From positions 1 through 43,178 of the forward strand of contig SKSD01000012.1 of assembly GCA_007118145.1 (NCBI GenBank): a stretch of DNA of 43,178 bases, in the 5' to 3' direction. Shown here in pieces: positions 34,852 to 43,178 of this stretch. The notes beneath the pieces were generated by a model, which saw only the letters and a program-made list of their open reading frames with translations, was not told the origin of the DNA and did no database searches. The first letter of the stretch is position 1; every line of letters begins with the position of its first letter. Source of the DNA: Halobacteriales archaeon (GTDB lineage Archaea; Halobacteriota; Halobacteria; Halobacteriales; SKSH01). The position numbers and the translations under genes are program-made.

Positions 34852-35574
34852 CTACTTAGCAGCCCGATGGACGCGTGCGTATGATCGGATCGTACCGACC
34901 AGCTCCCTGCGGTACTCTGTCTCGGTCGGGTCGGGTGTCAACGACCGAAATCGCTGTTTGAACTCAACAAGCGGCATGTCGGGGGCATCATAGGCCGCCG
35001 CGTGTGCGAGGTCGTACAACCGGTGGTCTTCATCGATGAGGTCATGGCGCTCACAGAGTGCGAGTGCGAAGGCTGCGTTCACCGCGATGATAGATGAGGC
35101 GTCACCGATCGCGTTGTCAGGTTCAAGCACTGCAGAGGCGAGGCTGGATTCGAGGAATGAGACGAGCTTGTCACCGGGACCGACGCGAAGGGTGAGATCG
35201 TCAGCATAGATGTCCTTCATATGATTGGCAATCTGCAGACCGTGCAGGGTGAGATTGCGATCGGTGTTGGGTTCGGTGAGGGCGAGATACAACGCCTCTC
35301 TCGAGGACTGAAGATGGGATGCGTGACCCTCCTCATATCGCCGCATATGGGCGAACTCGTGGATCGCGAGTTCACGAGCCAGAGCACTCGATGCGGTGCG
35401 TTTTGAAACGTTGAGGATATGATAGCCATCGTAATGAGCGGCCCACGTTCGTTCATCCGGATCGTCTCGGAGCTTCACGTGAACCGGGTGCTCGAGATCA
35501 AACTCTGTCTCGAAGCAGTCACGTGCGCTGAGAAACGGTCCGGGATCTGCAACTCCATGAACGTACAGCTCCAT
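34852..35574 (-). CDS. DUF5781-type protein with a zinc-metallopeptidase motif
   Basis: The 240-residue product matches a conserved haloarchaeal family (DUF5781) found next to EF-2. The start at 35574 gives [26 protein letters not shown], which matches related proteins; the longer frame upstream does not. Residues 72-76 are HEFAH in [20 protein letters not shown], an HExxH zinc-peptidase motif. A conserved-looking REALYLAL follows about 17 residues later and could give a third ligand (Glu93). The later part contains [33 protein letters not shown]. No signal peptide or membrane segment is seen, so it is cytosolic. It is divergent from EF-2. The function is unknown. Confidence 0.82.
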   Translation of the reverse strand: MELYVHGVADPGPFLSARDCFETEFDLEHPVHVKLRDDPDERTWAAHYDGYHILNVSKRTASSALARELAIHEFAHMRRYEEGHASHLQSSREALYLALTEPNTDRNLTLHGLQIANHMKDIYADDLTLRVGPGDKLVSFLESSLASAVLEPDNAIGDASSIIAVNAAFALALCERHDLIDEDHRLYDLAHAAAYDAPDMPLVEFKQRFRSLTPDPTETEYRRELVGTIRSYARVHRAAK

Positions 35575-35678
35575 GTATCCAATTGGATGGGCCGGTATGG
35601 CTTGGATGTTGCGGCGGGAGATGTCCGCGAGCAAGTGGCGTGTATCGCCCGTGGTGCGTTGATATCGGCATCGAAACA

Positions 35679-35687
35679 CTATCCTTT
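35679..35687 (+). promoter_or_regulatory. TATA box of EF-2
   Basis: CTATCCTTT, preceded by the purine-rich CGAAAC, lies about 31-39 bases before the EF-2 ATG. The divergent DUF5781 gene starts at 35574, so 35575-35717 is a shared promoter region. Confidence 0.5.
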
Positions 35688-35717
35688 TGTCGGCCCTCCA
35701 AGGTAGTATTCAGTAAC

Positions 35718-37904
35718 ATGGCCAGACGGAGTGAAATTGTTGCGCAGTGTGAGCGATTGATGGATAAGCCAGATAAAATCCGGAATATCGCGATCGCTGC
35801 ACATATCGATCACGGCAAGACGACGCTAAGTGACAACTTACTGGCGGGTGCGGGCATGATCTCGAAAGATCTCGCCGGCCAGCAACTCGCGATGGATACC
35901 GAGGAAGACGAGCAAGAACGCGGCATCACCATCGATGCGGCGAACGTTTCGATGACACACCAGTACAATGACGAGGAGTATCTCATCAACCTCATCGACA
36001 CGCCCGGCCACGTCGATTTCGGTGGCGATGTCACACGTGCGATGCGTGCTGTCGACGGTGCGCTCGTGGTGGTGGACGCTGTCGAGGGGACCATGCCCCA
36101 GACGGAGACTGTCCTCCGTCAGGCACTCCGTGAGGACGTCAAACCGACGCTGTTTATCAATAAGGTCGACCGCCTCATCAACGAGCTACGTGAGGGACCC
36201 GAGGAGATGCAAACACGTCTTCAGGCGGTCATCCGTGAGGTGAACGAAATCGTCCGTGGGCTCGCACCGGAGCGATACGAGGGGGACGACTGGAAGGTAC
36301 GCGTCAACGACGGGTCGGTCGCGTTCGGTTCGGCGCTTTACAACTGGGCGATCAGCATGCCGTTCATGGAAGCGACTGGCATCACCTTCACCGATATCTA
36401 CGAGCACCATCGAGAGGACACGGTCGACGAACTCCGTGAATCAGCCCCGCTCTCTGAGGTCGTCCTCGACATGGTGGTAGATCACTTCCCGAATCCGGTT
36501 GATGCCCAGCCGTTCCGGATACCCGCCATCTGGCGAGGAGATGCCGACAGCGAGATCGCCGAGAGCATGCGGCTTGTCGACCCCGATGGCGAGGTAGTCT
36601 TCATGGTGACCAACATCAGCATCGATCCACATGCCGGTGAGATCGCCACTGGTCGACTGTTCTCTGGGACGCTTGAGCGTGGTCAGGAGCTTCACGTCTC
36701 CGGTGTGGCGGGGACCAACCGCGTCCAGAGCGTTGGTATCTTCATGGGTGGAGAGCGCGAGGAGGTCGATCAGGTCCCAGCAGGTAACATCCCTGCGGTG
36801 ACCGGCCTCGGAGATGCCATCGCCGGCTCTACCGTCTCGAGTGTCGAGATGACTGCCTTCGAGTCGCTCGAGCACATCTCAGAGCCCGTCATCACAAAGT
36901 CGGTCGAGGCACAGCGGATGGACGACCTACCAAAGCTCATCGAGACACTTCAGCAGGTATCGAAGGAGGACCCGACCATCCATATCGAGATCAATGAGGA
37001 CACCGGTGAGCACCTCATCTCCGGACAGGGTGAGCTCCATCTTGAGGTAATCACCCAGCGTATCGAGCGAAACAAGGGTATCCCGGTGCGGACAGGTGAG
37101 CCGATCGTCGTCTACCGTGAGGCGGTACAGCAAGAGTCCGAGGTGGTCGAGGGTGTCTCGCCCAACCGGCACAACCGATTTTACATCTCTGTCGAGCCAC
37201 TCGGTGAGAGGGTCATCAACGCGATCAAGATGGGTGATCTCTCGATGGATATGCCCGAGGTAGACCGACGTGAGGTACTCCAGGAGGCCGGTTTCTCCAA
37301 GGATGATTCACAGAACGTCGAGACGATCATTGGACCGAACATCGTCATCGATGATACAAAGGGCATTCAGTATCTCAACGAGACGATCGAGCTCGTCCTT
37401 GAGGGTATGGAGGACGCCGTCTCCGAGGGTCCACTCGCTCGTGAACCGGTACAGGGTACGCTCATCAGACTCGTCGACGCACGCTTGCACGAGGACGCCA
37501 TCCATCGCGGTCCAGCACAGGTGATCCCTGCGGTCCGTCAGGCCGTCCACCGGGCGATGATCAACGGGCGGGTCGCACTCCTCGAACCGATCCAGAACGT
37601 CCGTATCGACGTGCCGAGCGAGCACATGGGTGCCGCATCGAACGAGATTCAGGGTCGCCGTGGTCGCGTCGACGACATGTACCAAGAGGGCGATCTCATG
37701 GTGATCGAGGGGATCGCACCAGTCGAGGAGATGATCGGCTTCTCATCAGATATCCGCTCTGCGACTGAGGGACGTGCGAGTTGGAACACAGAGAATGCCG
37801 GCTTCCAACGCTTGGTGGACAACCTCCAGGACGAGAAGATTCTGGAAATCCGCGAGCGCAAGGGACTCAAACTTGAGCTTCCCTCCGGTGTTGACTACTT
37901 CTAG
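35718..37904 (+). CDS. fusA: Translation elongation factor EF-2
   Basis: EF-2 is the GTPase that moves tRNAs and mRNA through the ribosome. I chose ATG 35718 ([26 protein letters not shown]), giving 728 residues, the family length; the frame is open further upstream but the added residues are not EF-2-like. The P-loop AHIDHGKT is at residues 28-35, followed by [13 protein letters not shown] and [14 protein letters not shown]. The diphthamide target is His596 in [15 protein letters not shown]. All five domains appear complete. Confidence 0.97.
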   Translation: MARRSEIVAQCERLMDKPDKIRNIAIAAHIDHGKTTLSDNLLAGAGMISKDLAGQQLAMDTEEDEQERGITIDAANVSMTHQYNDEEYLINLIDTPGHVDFGGDVTRAMRAVDGALVVVDAVEGTMPQTETVLRQALREDVKPTLFINKVDRLINELREGPEEMQTRLQAVIREVNEIVRGLAPERYEGDDWKVRVNDGSVAFGSALYNWAISMPFMEATGITFTDIYEHHREDTVDELRESAPLSEVVLDMVVDHFPNPVDAQPFRIPAIWRGDADSEIAESMRLVDPDGEVVFMVTNISIDPHAGEIATGRLFSGTLERGQELHVSGVAGTNRVQSVGIFMGGEREEVDQVPAGNIPAVTGLGDAIAGSTVSSVEMTAFESLEHISEPVITKSVEAQRMDDLPKLIETLQQVSKEDPTIHIEINEDTGEHLISGQGELHLEVITQRIERNKGIPVRTGEPIVVYREAVQQESEVVEGVSPNRHNRFYISVEPLGERVINAIKMGDLSMDMPEVDRREVLQEAGFSKDDSQNVETIIGPNIVIDDTKGIQYLNETIELVLEGMEDAVSEGPLAREPVQGTLIRLVDARLHEDAIHRGPAQVIPAVRQAVHRAMINGRVALLEPIQNVRIDVPSEHMGAASNEIQGRRGRVDDMYQEGDLMVIEGIAPVEEMIGFSSDIRSATEGRASWNTENAGFQRLVDNLQDEKILEIRERKGLKLELPSGVDYF

Positions 37905-38045
37905 TATCTTCGGACACTAACACGCGGTATTGAGCAGTGTTGAAGTGCCAGGCGATTTCGACTCTCACAGTACGGGAAGTGACTGTCTTGCTCATGACAT
38001 GAGAGTATGTGCCACGGTGATACCTAACAAACTTGAATCGTCCGT

Positions 38046-38080
38046 AAATCGGCGGGAAAATCAAGTGAAACGGCCGATTT
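38046..38080. repeat. Inverted repeat upstream of the EF-1alpha promoter
   Basis: AAATCGGC (38046-38053) and GCCGATTT (38073-38080) form a perfect eight-base inverted repeat with a 19-base spacer. It ends 20 bases before the TATA box at 38101. The rest of the 252-base gap between EF-2 and EF-1alpha shows no other gene that I can support. Confidence 0.4.
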
Positions 38081-38100
38081 CAGACACTCTATCGAAATCG

Positions 38101-38108
38101 TTTTAACG
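38101..38108 (+). promoter_or_regulatory. TATA box of EF-1alpha
   Basis: TTTTAACG preceded by CGAAATCG (a BRE-like purine-rich stretch) lies about 49-56 bases before the ATG. Transcription should start near 38130, giving a leader of about 27 bases. Confidence 0.55.
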
Positions 38109-38156
38109 TAAACTGATAAACTTCCCCGACACAGCGCACCTGCGCGTGAGACAACC

Positions 38157-39425
38157 ATGAGCGAGGACAAACCGCATCAGAATTTGGCCATCATCGGCCA
38201 CGTAGACCACGGGAAAAGTACGCTCGTTGGGCGACTGCTCTTCGAGACAGGCAGCGTCCCAGAGCACGTTATCGAACAGCACAAGGCCGAAGCCGAGGAG
38301 AAGGGCAAGGGCGGATTCGAGTTCGCCTACGTCATGGACAACCTGGCTGAAGAGCGAGAGCGCGGGGTCACCATCGACATCGCGCACCAGGAGTTCGACA
38401 CCGACGACTACTACTTCACCATCGTCGACTGTCCGGGCCACCGCGACTTCGTCAAGAACATGATCACGGGGGCGTCCCAGGCGGACAACGCCGTCTTGGT
38501 CGTCGCAGCTGACGACGGTGTTCAGCCACAGACCCAAGAGCACGTCTTCCTAGCGAGGACGCTTGGTATCAACGAGCTCGTCGTCGTCATCAACAAGATG
38601 GACCTCGTCAACTACGACGAGGGTCGCTACCGTGAGGTCGTCGAGGAGGTCAGCCAGCTGCTCAAGCAGGTGCAGTTCAAGGTGGATGATGCGAGCTTCA
38701 TCCCTGCCTCGGCATTCGAGGGTGACAACATCGCCGAGCGATCGGGCAACCTGGACTGGTACGATGGTCAGATCGTCCTTGAGGCACTGAACGACCTCGA
38801 GGCACCTGAGCCACCAACGGACGCACCGCTACGACTCCCCATCCAGGACGTCTACACGATCTCAGGTATCGGTACGGTCCCTGTCGGTCGCCTCGAGACC
38901 GGTGTCATGAACGTTGGTGACAACGTGGTGTTCCAGCCAAGCGATGTCGGCGGTGAGGTCAAGAGCATCGAGATGCACCACGAGGAGGTACCACAGGCCG
39001 GACCTGGTGATAACGTCGGATTCAACGTTCGAGGTATTGGCAAGGACGACATCCGCCGTGGTGACGTCTGTGGACCCGCTGATAACCCGCCGACGGTCGC
39101 AGAGACGTTCCAGGCACAGATCGTCGTGATGCAACACCCATCTGTCATCACTGCCGGATACACGCCGGTATTCCACGCCCACACAGCACAGGTGGCGTGC
39201 ACGATCGAGTCGATCGATAAGAAAATCAACCCGGCCAGTGGTGAGGTTGAGGAGGAGAACCCAGACTTCATCCAAAGCGGTGATGCGGCGATCATCACGG
39301 TGCGGCCACAAAAGCCGCTTGCCATCGAACCATCGTCAGAAATCCCAGAGCTCGGCAGCTTTGCCATCCGTGACATGGGTCAAACCATCGCGGCTGGTAA
39401 GGTCATGAGTGTCACCGAGCGATAA
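38157..39425 (+). CDS. tef1a: Translation elongation factor EF-1alpha
   Basis: EF-1alpha carries aminoacyl-tRNA to the ribosome with GTP. The 422 residues have the G1 motif GHVDHGKS at 14-21, the switch region [20 protein letters not shown] near residue 90 and NKMD near residue 146. The two beta-barrel domains follow, with [20 protein letters not shown] and the C-terminal [21 protein letters not shown]. Length is normal. Its stop lies one base before the rps10 start, so the two are translated together. Confidence 0.98.
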   Translation: MSEDKPHQNLAIIGHVDHGKSTLVGRLLFETGSVPEHVIEQHKAEAEEKGKGGFEFAYVMDNLAEERERGVTIDIAHQEFDTDDYYFTIVDCPGHRDFVKNMITGASQADNAVLVVAADDGVQPQTQEHVFLARTLGINELVVVINKMDLVNYDEGRYREVVEEVSQLLKQVQFKVDDASFIPASAFEGDNIAERSGNLDWYDGQIVLEALNDLEAPEPPTDAPLRLPIQDVYTISGIGTVPVGRLETGVMNVGDNVVFQPSDVGGEVKSIEMHHEEVPQAGPGDNVGFNVRGIGKDDIRRGDVCGPADNPPTVAETFQAQIVVMQHPSVITAGYTPVFHAHTAQVACTIESIDKKINPASGEVEEENPDFIQSGDAAIITVRPQKPLAIEPSSEIPELGSFAIRDMGQTIAAGKVMSVTER

Positions 39426-39426
39426 A

Positions 39427-39735
39427 ATGCAACAGGCACGCGTCCGCCTTGCGGGAACCAACCCGGAGGACCTAGACGATATTTGCAGTGACGTTCGCGA
39501 TATCGCGAACAAGACCGGTGTCGCCATCTCGGGTCCGGTACCCCTGCCGACGAAGAAGCTCGAAGTCCCGGTCAGGAAATCTCCTGATGGGGAGGGGACG
39601 GCCACGTGGGAGCACTGGGAGATGCGCGTGCACAAGCGGCTCATCGATCTCGACGCCGATGAACGAGCGCTACGCCAGCTGATGCGGATTCAGGTTCCGA
39701 ACGACGTCAGTATCGAGATTGTCCTCGAGGACTGA
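39427..39735 (+). CDS. rps10: Ribosomal protein S10 (uS10)
   Basis: S10 is part of the 30S head and, in bacteria, also of the antitermination complex. The start at ATG 39427 gives 102 residues ([57 protein letters not shown]), the standard haloarchaeal length. It ends [39 protein letters not shown]. An ATG 18 bases earlier lies inside the EF-1alpha gene and would add non-family residues. It is the last gene of the EF-1alpha unit. Confidence 0.97.
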   Translation: MQQARVRLAGTNPEDLDDICSDVRDIANKTGVAISGPVPLPTKKLEVPVRKSPDGEGTATWEHWEMRVHKRLIDLDADERALRQLMRIQVPNDVSIEIVLED

Positions 39736-39785
39736 ACGACACACTACTTCTGCGAGCTGACGGTACGGGCTTCAAAAACATGCCA

Positions 39786-40691
39786 TCAGCGGTTGCTGCA
39801 CGATCGCAGATAACGCCTGAGCTGTCGTCTGCCATGAGGCGTGTGGAGGTGGCCGATCGCCCATACGCCTGACTGGGTCAACCAGAGCACCTTGTACAGC
39901 CAACCTATCTGGTCAAGTGCACCAGGGAGCGGCCGATGTTGTCGGTATCCGTCGTGAAGTGATGTCCGAAGCCGATCGCGTTCAGCCAGAGGGAATCTGA
40001 ACCAGTCGATGAAGCGAAGCTCTGTCTTCGCGAGTGCATCAACCGGGGTGGTCACATGTGCATTCGCCCAATCGACAATTCCCGTGAGCTTGCCGTCAGT
40101 ATCGACAAGCAGGTTGCCGGGGAACAAATCACCATGATCGAGCACCGGTATTCGGTCGGTGGGATTGCCACCCGCGAAAGATGATAGGAGGGTATGTGCG
40201 ACTGGTGCCATCTCCGGACAACGCGGGGCACCTAACACAAGTGAATCGCCATCGCAATCGAACGCGCCGAATCGGTCAAACTGAACGCTATCATGTAACT
40301 GACCGAGGTATGAGCCTATCTCGAAGAGTAGCTGTGAGCGCATATCAACAGAATACTGTGTGAATGGTGTCGGCGAGTGCCCCGCGAGATGCTCATATAC
40401 CGCCCATCGATGATTTGGATGGTCCTGTCCAGGTAACCAACCTGTTGCGATCACGGCCGGTACTGGAATGGAGGTCGATGCACGTACGAGTTCGACGACG
40501 AGAGGTTCGACGATAGCATCTGTGTAGACGTTTGCCCCACCAATCTTGCAGACTATCTTCGGATGGCTCGAGGAGAAGTCGATGATGAAGGTGTGTGAAC
40601 TCTGGCCATCTGCTGCGAGGCGGTACGAAGCGATCGATGGGTCGCATAACTCGTCGATGATCGCCTCTACGTGCCGTCCCGAGATGCCCAT
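39786..40691 (-). CDS. Phosphotransferase of the aminoglycoside-phosphotransferase fold
   Basis: The 301-residue product has the kinase-like APH fold. A likely ATP-binding lysine is K49 in KIVCKIGG. The catalytic loop is VLDHGDLFPGNLLVD with Asp188 and Asn193, and the metal-binding Asp207 lies in GIVDWANAHVTTP. The WAVYEHLAGHSPTP hinge lies near residue 97. Members phosphorylate small molecules (sugars, choline, macrolides, aminoglycosides); the substrate cannot be inferred, and drug resistance should not be assumed. It is convergent with rps10 and divergent from the flippase-like gene. Confidence 0.87.
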   Translation of the reverse strand: MGISGRHVEAIIDELCDPSIASYRLAADGQSSHTFIIDFSSSHPKIVCKIGGANVYTDAIVEPLVVELVRASTSIPVPAVIATGWLPGQDHPNHRWAVYEHLAGHSPTPFTQYSVDMRSQLLFEIGSYLGQLHDSVQFDRFGAFDCDGDSLVLGAPRCPEMAPVAHTLLSSFAGGNPTDRIPVLDHGDLFPGNLLVDTDGKLTGIVDWANAHVTTPVDALAKTELRFIDWFRFPLAERDRLRTSLHDGYRQHRPLPGALDQIGWLYKVLWLTQSGVWAIGHLHTPHGRRQLRRYLRSCSNR

Positions 40692-40818
40692 ACGTCTCGC
40701 GTAACAGCCAACCCATCATGATTCTTCGTGACTTGATATGGACAGATGAGAACAAAGCACGTGTTTCAGCAAAAGCTATCGACCGGTTTGGCTCCGGTGT
40801 GGGAGCTCGTTCCTGTCG

Positions 40819-40826
40819 CTTATACC
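40819..40826 (+). promoter_or_regulatory. TATA box of the flippase-like gene
   Basis: CTTATACC lies about 31-38 bases before the ATG at 40857. It supports this start over in-frame codons further upstream. Confidence 0.5.
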
Positions 40827-40856
40827 GTAACCCTTCGAAAGACGACTGACGATCGA

Positions 40857-41891
40857 ATGAGCACCGTCAGGAACATGGTTCTCGGGGCGATCGGTGCAAC
40901 AGTCGTCTTTGCACTTCTCATCGCACTCGTCGGAGTCGGTGAGTTCATGCAGACGGTGATGACCATCTCGCCACGTGGGTTTGGTGTGTTGGTGCTCGTC
41001 GCCCTCCTGGGTATTGCCTCTATGGGCACCTCCTTCTTCACCATCAACCACAGCCTCGAACTCGGCTTCTCTCACCTTGAGGCGGTTGGGATGTTCACTA
41101 CGATTAATCTTGCCCATAACCTGACACCGTTCGGTCAAGCCGGCGGGGAACCGATTGGTGCCGTGTTCGTCTCCAGACACACATCACGTCCATACGAGAC
41201 ATGTCTCGCAGCCATCTCAGCCTTCGATGTCATCAACTTCGTCCCCGCACTGTTGATCTTCGTCTTCGGTGGGATGTACGTCGCTGTCTTCAACCCCACA
41301 ATCCCAGCAGACCTCAGACCCATTTTCGGTGCGTTCTCGATATTCGTGCTGGTCGTCACCGTTGCCATCATCGTGATCCATCGATGGTCTTCATCGCTGC
41401 AGCATGTGCTCGAACGCGTGATTTCCCGATTCCTCAGGTGGAAAGATAAGTTAGCGTGGGTCCCCTCACTTGGCCCAATCGACGTGATCGAACGAGTCAG
41501 AGGGTATTCCGAGGCACTCGGCGTGGTGGCGAACAGGCCACGCGTGATACTTATCGCAAGTTGTTTCGCCACCCTGGCGTTCGTCTCACAGGGTATCTTA
41601 CTCTGGGTGGCGTTACTCTTGGTAGACATACAACTCCCTCTCGCCCTGACGATCGTGATCGTGCCGATCTCACTCCTAGCATCGGTTATTCCGTTACCAG
41701 GTGGGGGTGGTGGTATCGAGGCATTACAGGTAACCTTGATAATCGCCCTCGGTGGTGGGTCGATCGGACTTGTCCTGACAGCAGTCGTCTTGAGCAGAGG
41801 TATCGTGTTTTGGCTGCCCGTGTTGCTTGGACTGCTCACGTTAGGGATGCTACGTCATCGAGAGAAGAATACGGGGTATGACGACGAGTAG
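40857..41891 (+). CDS. Flippase-like membrane protein (lysylphosphatidylglycerol synthase membrane region/UPF0104)
   Basis: The 344-residue product has about eight hydrophobic segments and the family motifs GMFTTINLAHNLTPFGQAGGEPIGAVFVSRHTSRPYETCLAAISAFDVINF near residues 80-130 and SVIPLPGGGGGIEALQVTLIIALGG near residue 275. This is the membrane part of the LPG synthase group (related to AglD and other UPF0104 proteins in archaea). The soluble transferase domain of bacterial MprF is absent. Relatives have been proposed to move or modify lipid-linked glycans. It is followed by a glycosyltransferase gene after 80 bases, and the two probably act on the same lipid-linked sugar. Confidence 0.85.
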   Translation: MSTVRNMVLGAIGATVVFALLIALVGVGEFMQTVMTISPRGFGVLVLVALLGIASMGTSFFTINHSLELGFSHLEAVGMFTTINLAHNLTPFGQAGGEPIGAVFVSRHTSRPYETCLAAISAFDVINFVPALLIFVFGGMYVAVFNPTIPADLRPIFGAFSIFVLVVTVAIIVIHRWSSSLQHVLERVISRFLRWKDKLAWVPSLGPIDVIERVRGYSEALGVVANRPRVILIASCFATLAFVSQGILLWVALLLVDIQLPLALTIVIVPISLLASVIPLPGGGGGIEALQVTLIIALGGGSIGLVLTAVVLSRGIVFWLPVLLGLLTLGMLRHREKNTGYDDE

Positions 41892-41971
41892 GCATTTACT
41901 GCGATACGTACGTGACGTGGTTGGACTCGGAAATACCATGTATTGCCCAATTGAATATCTATCCGATATCG

Positions 41972-42970
41972 ATGCGCATTGCCCACTACTGTGAGTTCGA
42001 AGACCGCATCAAAGGTGGCATCAGCGTATCGGTCAACCAACAACGTTCAATGCTGACACACCGTGACATCGAGTACGTCACGAGACCGAGGATGGATGTT
42101 GATATCGTTCACCTCAACGTCATGGGGCCACGGTCGATCGCCACCGCCTATCGGGCACGTCGCCATGGCATCCCGGTGATCGTCCACACGCACGTCACGG
42201 CCGAGGACTTTCGAGATAGTCTGTTGCTCTCGAACACGGTCTCAAAACCTCTCAAACCGTATCTTGGATATGCATACGGGCTTGGAGACCACCTGATCTG
42301 CCCGTCTCAATATACCGCAGACATCATCGATGCATACACCGATACTCCGCGTTCGGTCATCTCCAATGGGGTCAACACGGAAAAACTCGAAGGCTATGAG
42401 TCACTTCGCGAGGAGTACCTCGACCGGTTCAACCTCACACCACCCGTGGTGTTCATGGTGGGTCATGTATTCAAACGGAAGGGTCTTGCGACGTTTGTCG
42501 AAGCTGCCCGTGAATTACCGACCATGGACTTCGTTTGGTTCGGCCCGATTGATCGACACCTCAAGGATCGATCCACGAAAAAGTTGATCGATCGATCACC
42601 CGATAACTGCCGATTCACCGGATTCATTGAGGACATCCGAGGCGCATATGCCGCTGGCGATATCTTCTTCTTTCCAACATATGAAGAGAACGAGGGGATG
42701 ACACTCCTCGAGGCGATGGCAACGGAGAAGGCAATCCTTGTGCGTGATATCGAGACCTTTGAGTGGCTGGATGACGGTACACATTGTTTAAAGGCTTCAG
42801 GTGACTTCAGCAGGAAACTCGAGCGGTTACAGGATACCGAGTTGAGAGAAGAGTTAGGCAGTCAAGCGGGAGAGTTGAGCAATCAGTTTGAACTCACGAA
42901 GATCGCTCGAGAGCTTGAGCAATGTTATGAAGCCGTGCTTCAGGGCAGTGCGAATGATGAGCGAAGCTAG
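41972..42970 (+). CDS. Glycosyltransferase, family 4
   Basis: The 332-residue product starts MRIAHYCEFEDRIKGGISVSVNQQRSML, with the glycine-rich acceptor-side loop. The C-terminal half has the GT-B donor domain: ICPSQYTADII, VISNGVNTEKL near residue 130, MVGHVFKRKGLATFVEAARELP near residue 158 and the family-4 signature EENEGMTLLEAMATEKAILV near residue 235, with the two glutamates that bind the donor sugar nucleotide. No membrane segment is seen, so it works in the cytosol on a lipid-linked or protein acceptor. It looks A+T richer than the ribosomal genes. The in-frame ATG at 41912 adds residues not typical of the family. Confidence 0.9.
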   Translation: MRIAHYCEFEDRIKGGISVSVNQQRSMLTHRDIEYVTRPRMDVDIVHLNVMGPRSIATAYRARRHGIPVIVHTHVTAEDFRDSLLLSNTVSKPLKPYLGYAYGLGDHLICPSQYTADIIDAYTDTPRSVISNGVNTEKLEGYESLREEYLDRFNLTPPVVFMVGHVFKRKGLATFVEAARELPTMDFVWFGPIDRHLKDRSTKKLIDRSPDNCRFTGFIEDIRGAYAAGDIFFFPTYEENEGMTLLEAMATEKAILVRDIETFEWLDDGTHCLKASGDFSRKLERLQDTELREELGSQAGELSNQFELTKIARELEQCYEAVLQGSANDERS

Positions 42971-43065
42971 TGGCTTGTTCAGGAGGTCTTGCTGGATCTA
43001 TTGATCGGTTGTTTTGGAAGTCATGTGAGGCTTCAAAAGGGATTAATCGAGGCAATCATAACGGT

Positions 43066-43073
43066 GAAATACC
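43066..43073 (+). promoter_or_regulatory. Possible TATA box of tRNA-Ala
   Basis: GAAATACC lies 25-32 bases before the first base of the tRNA. The remainder of 42971-43097 shows nothing I recognise. Confidence 0.4.
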
Positions 43074-43097
43074 GTCCTCCGGCTACGAACCCTATAC

Positions 43098-43169
43098 GGG
43101 CTCGTAGATCAGCGGCAGATCGCGTCCTTCGCAAGGACGAGGCCCCGGGTTCAAATCCCGGCGAGTCCA
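43098..43169 (+). tRNA. tRNA-Ala (anticodon CGC)
   Basis: The 72 bases form a full cloverleaf. The acceptor stem GGGCTCG pairs with CGAGTCC through one G-T pair. The D arm is TAGATCAGCGGCAGATC. The anticodon arm CGTCC-TTCGCAA-GGACG has anticodon CGC, and the T arm is CCGGG-TTCAAAT-CCCGG. The discriminator is A and CCA is not encoded. It ends nine bases before the window edge. Confidence 0.96.
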
Positions 43170-43178
43170 TATACGGAA

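Noticed and set aside
37867-38064. A 65-codon open frame on the - strand after EF-2
   Set aside because: It overlaps the end of EF-2, has no recognisable domain, and its composition looks like chance.
39786-40691. Calling the APH-fold gene an antibiotic-resistance gene
   Set aside because: The fold is shared by many small-molecule kinases, and nothing in sequence or context points to an antibiotic substrate.
1-43178. CRISPR arrays, insertion sequences, rRNA genes or a replication origin
   Set aside because: I saw no regularly spaced direct repeats, transposase or integrase motifs, rRNA-like sequence, or Orc/Cdc6 gene in the window.

Overview
The window is a block of haloarchaeal chromosome: Euryarchaeota, class Halobacteria or a close sister lineage. 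The evidence is the split RNA polymerase genes (rpoB''/rpoB' and rpoA'/rpoA''), archaeal-type ribosomal proteins (S4e, L32e, L19e, L10e), a class II archaeal GAPDH, TATA-type promoters about 25-35 bases before many start codons, and very acidic proteins of the salt-in type. Several families known mainly from haloarchaea are also present: an HVO_0476-type zinc protein, a DUF5781 protein and a winged-helix/DUF7521 pair. I cannot fix the genus from sequence alone.

Layout. (1) 1-8762: the distal spc/S10 ribosomal operon on the + strand, from the 3' end of rps3 through rpl29, rps17, rpl14, rpl24, rps4e, rpl5, rps14, rps8, rpl6, rpl32e, rpl19e, rpl18, rps5, rpl30, rpl15 and secY. Most genes overlap their neighbour by 1-8 bases. 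(2) 8763-14944: an MFS transporter and a large pilin-like surface protein are inserted among adk, an EMC3/YidC-like insertase, cmk and the tRNA pseudouridine synthase cbf5/truB. (3) 15053-18349: tRNA-Pro(GGG), a RecA/KaiC-like protein with a damaged P-loop, transcription factor S, L10e, an ATP-grasp ligase and an Hsp20. (4) 18386-23477: GAPDH, an M29-type aminopeptidase, a zinc protein, two different isoaspartyl methyltransferase paralogs, a winged-helix regulator with its small membrane partner, and tRNA-Asp(GTC). (5) 23638-32862: rpoH, rpoB'', rpoB', rpoA', rpoA'', nusA, rps12 and rps7. (6) 32884-39735: on the - strand a short FAD protein, an MgtE-type channel and DUF5781; on the + strand EF-2, EF-1alpha and S10. 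(7) 39786-43169: an accessory-looking segment with a kinase-fold phosphotransferase, a flippase-like membrane protein and a family-4 glycosyltransferase, ending in tRNA-Ala(CGC).

Most of the window makes the translation and transcription machinery. Genes inside the ribosomal operon use strong Shine-Dalgarno sites and overlapping stops and starts. Operon-leading and single genes often have a TATA box so close to the ATG that the message must be leaderless or nearly so. I found no CRISPR array, insertion sequence or rRNA. The most unusual points are the absence of the RNase P gene rnp1 from its usual slot after rpl29, the pilin-like gene cutting into the adk-insertase-cmk group, the P-loop lacking its lysine, the HExxH protein divergent from EF-2, the diverged second methyltransferase, and three inverted repeats placed near promoters. 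No stretch longer than 300 bases lacks a gene.
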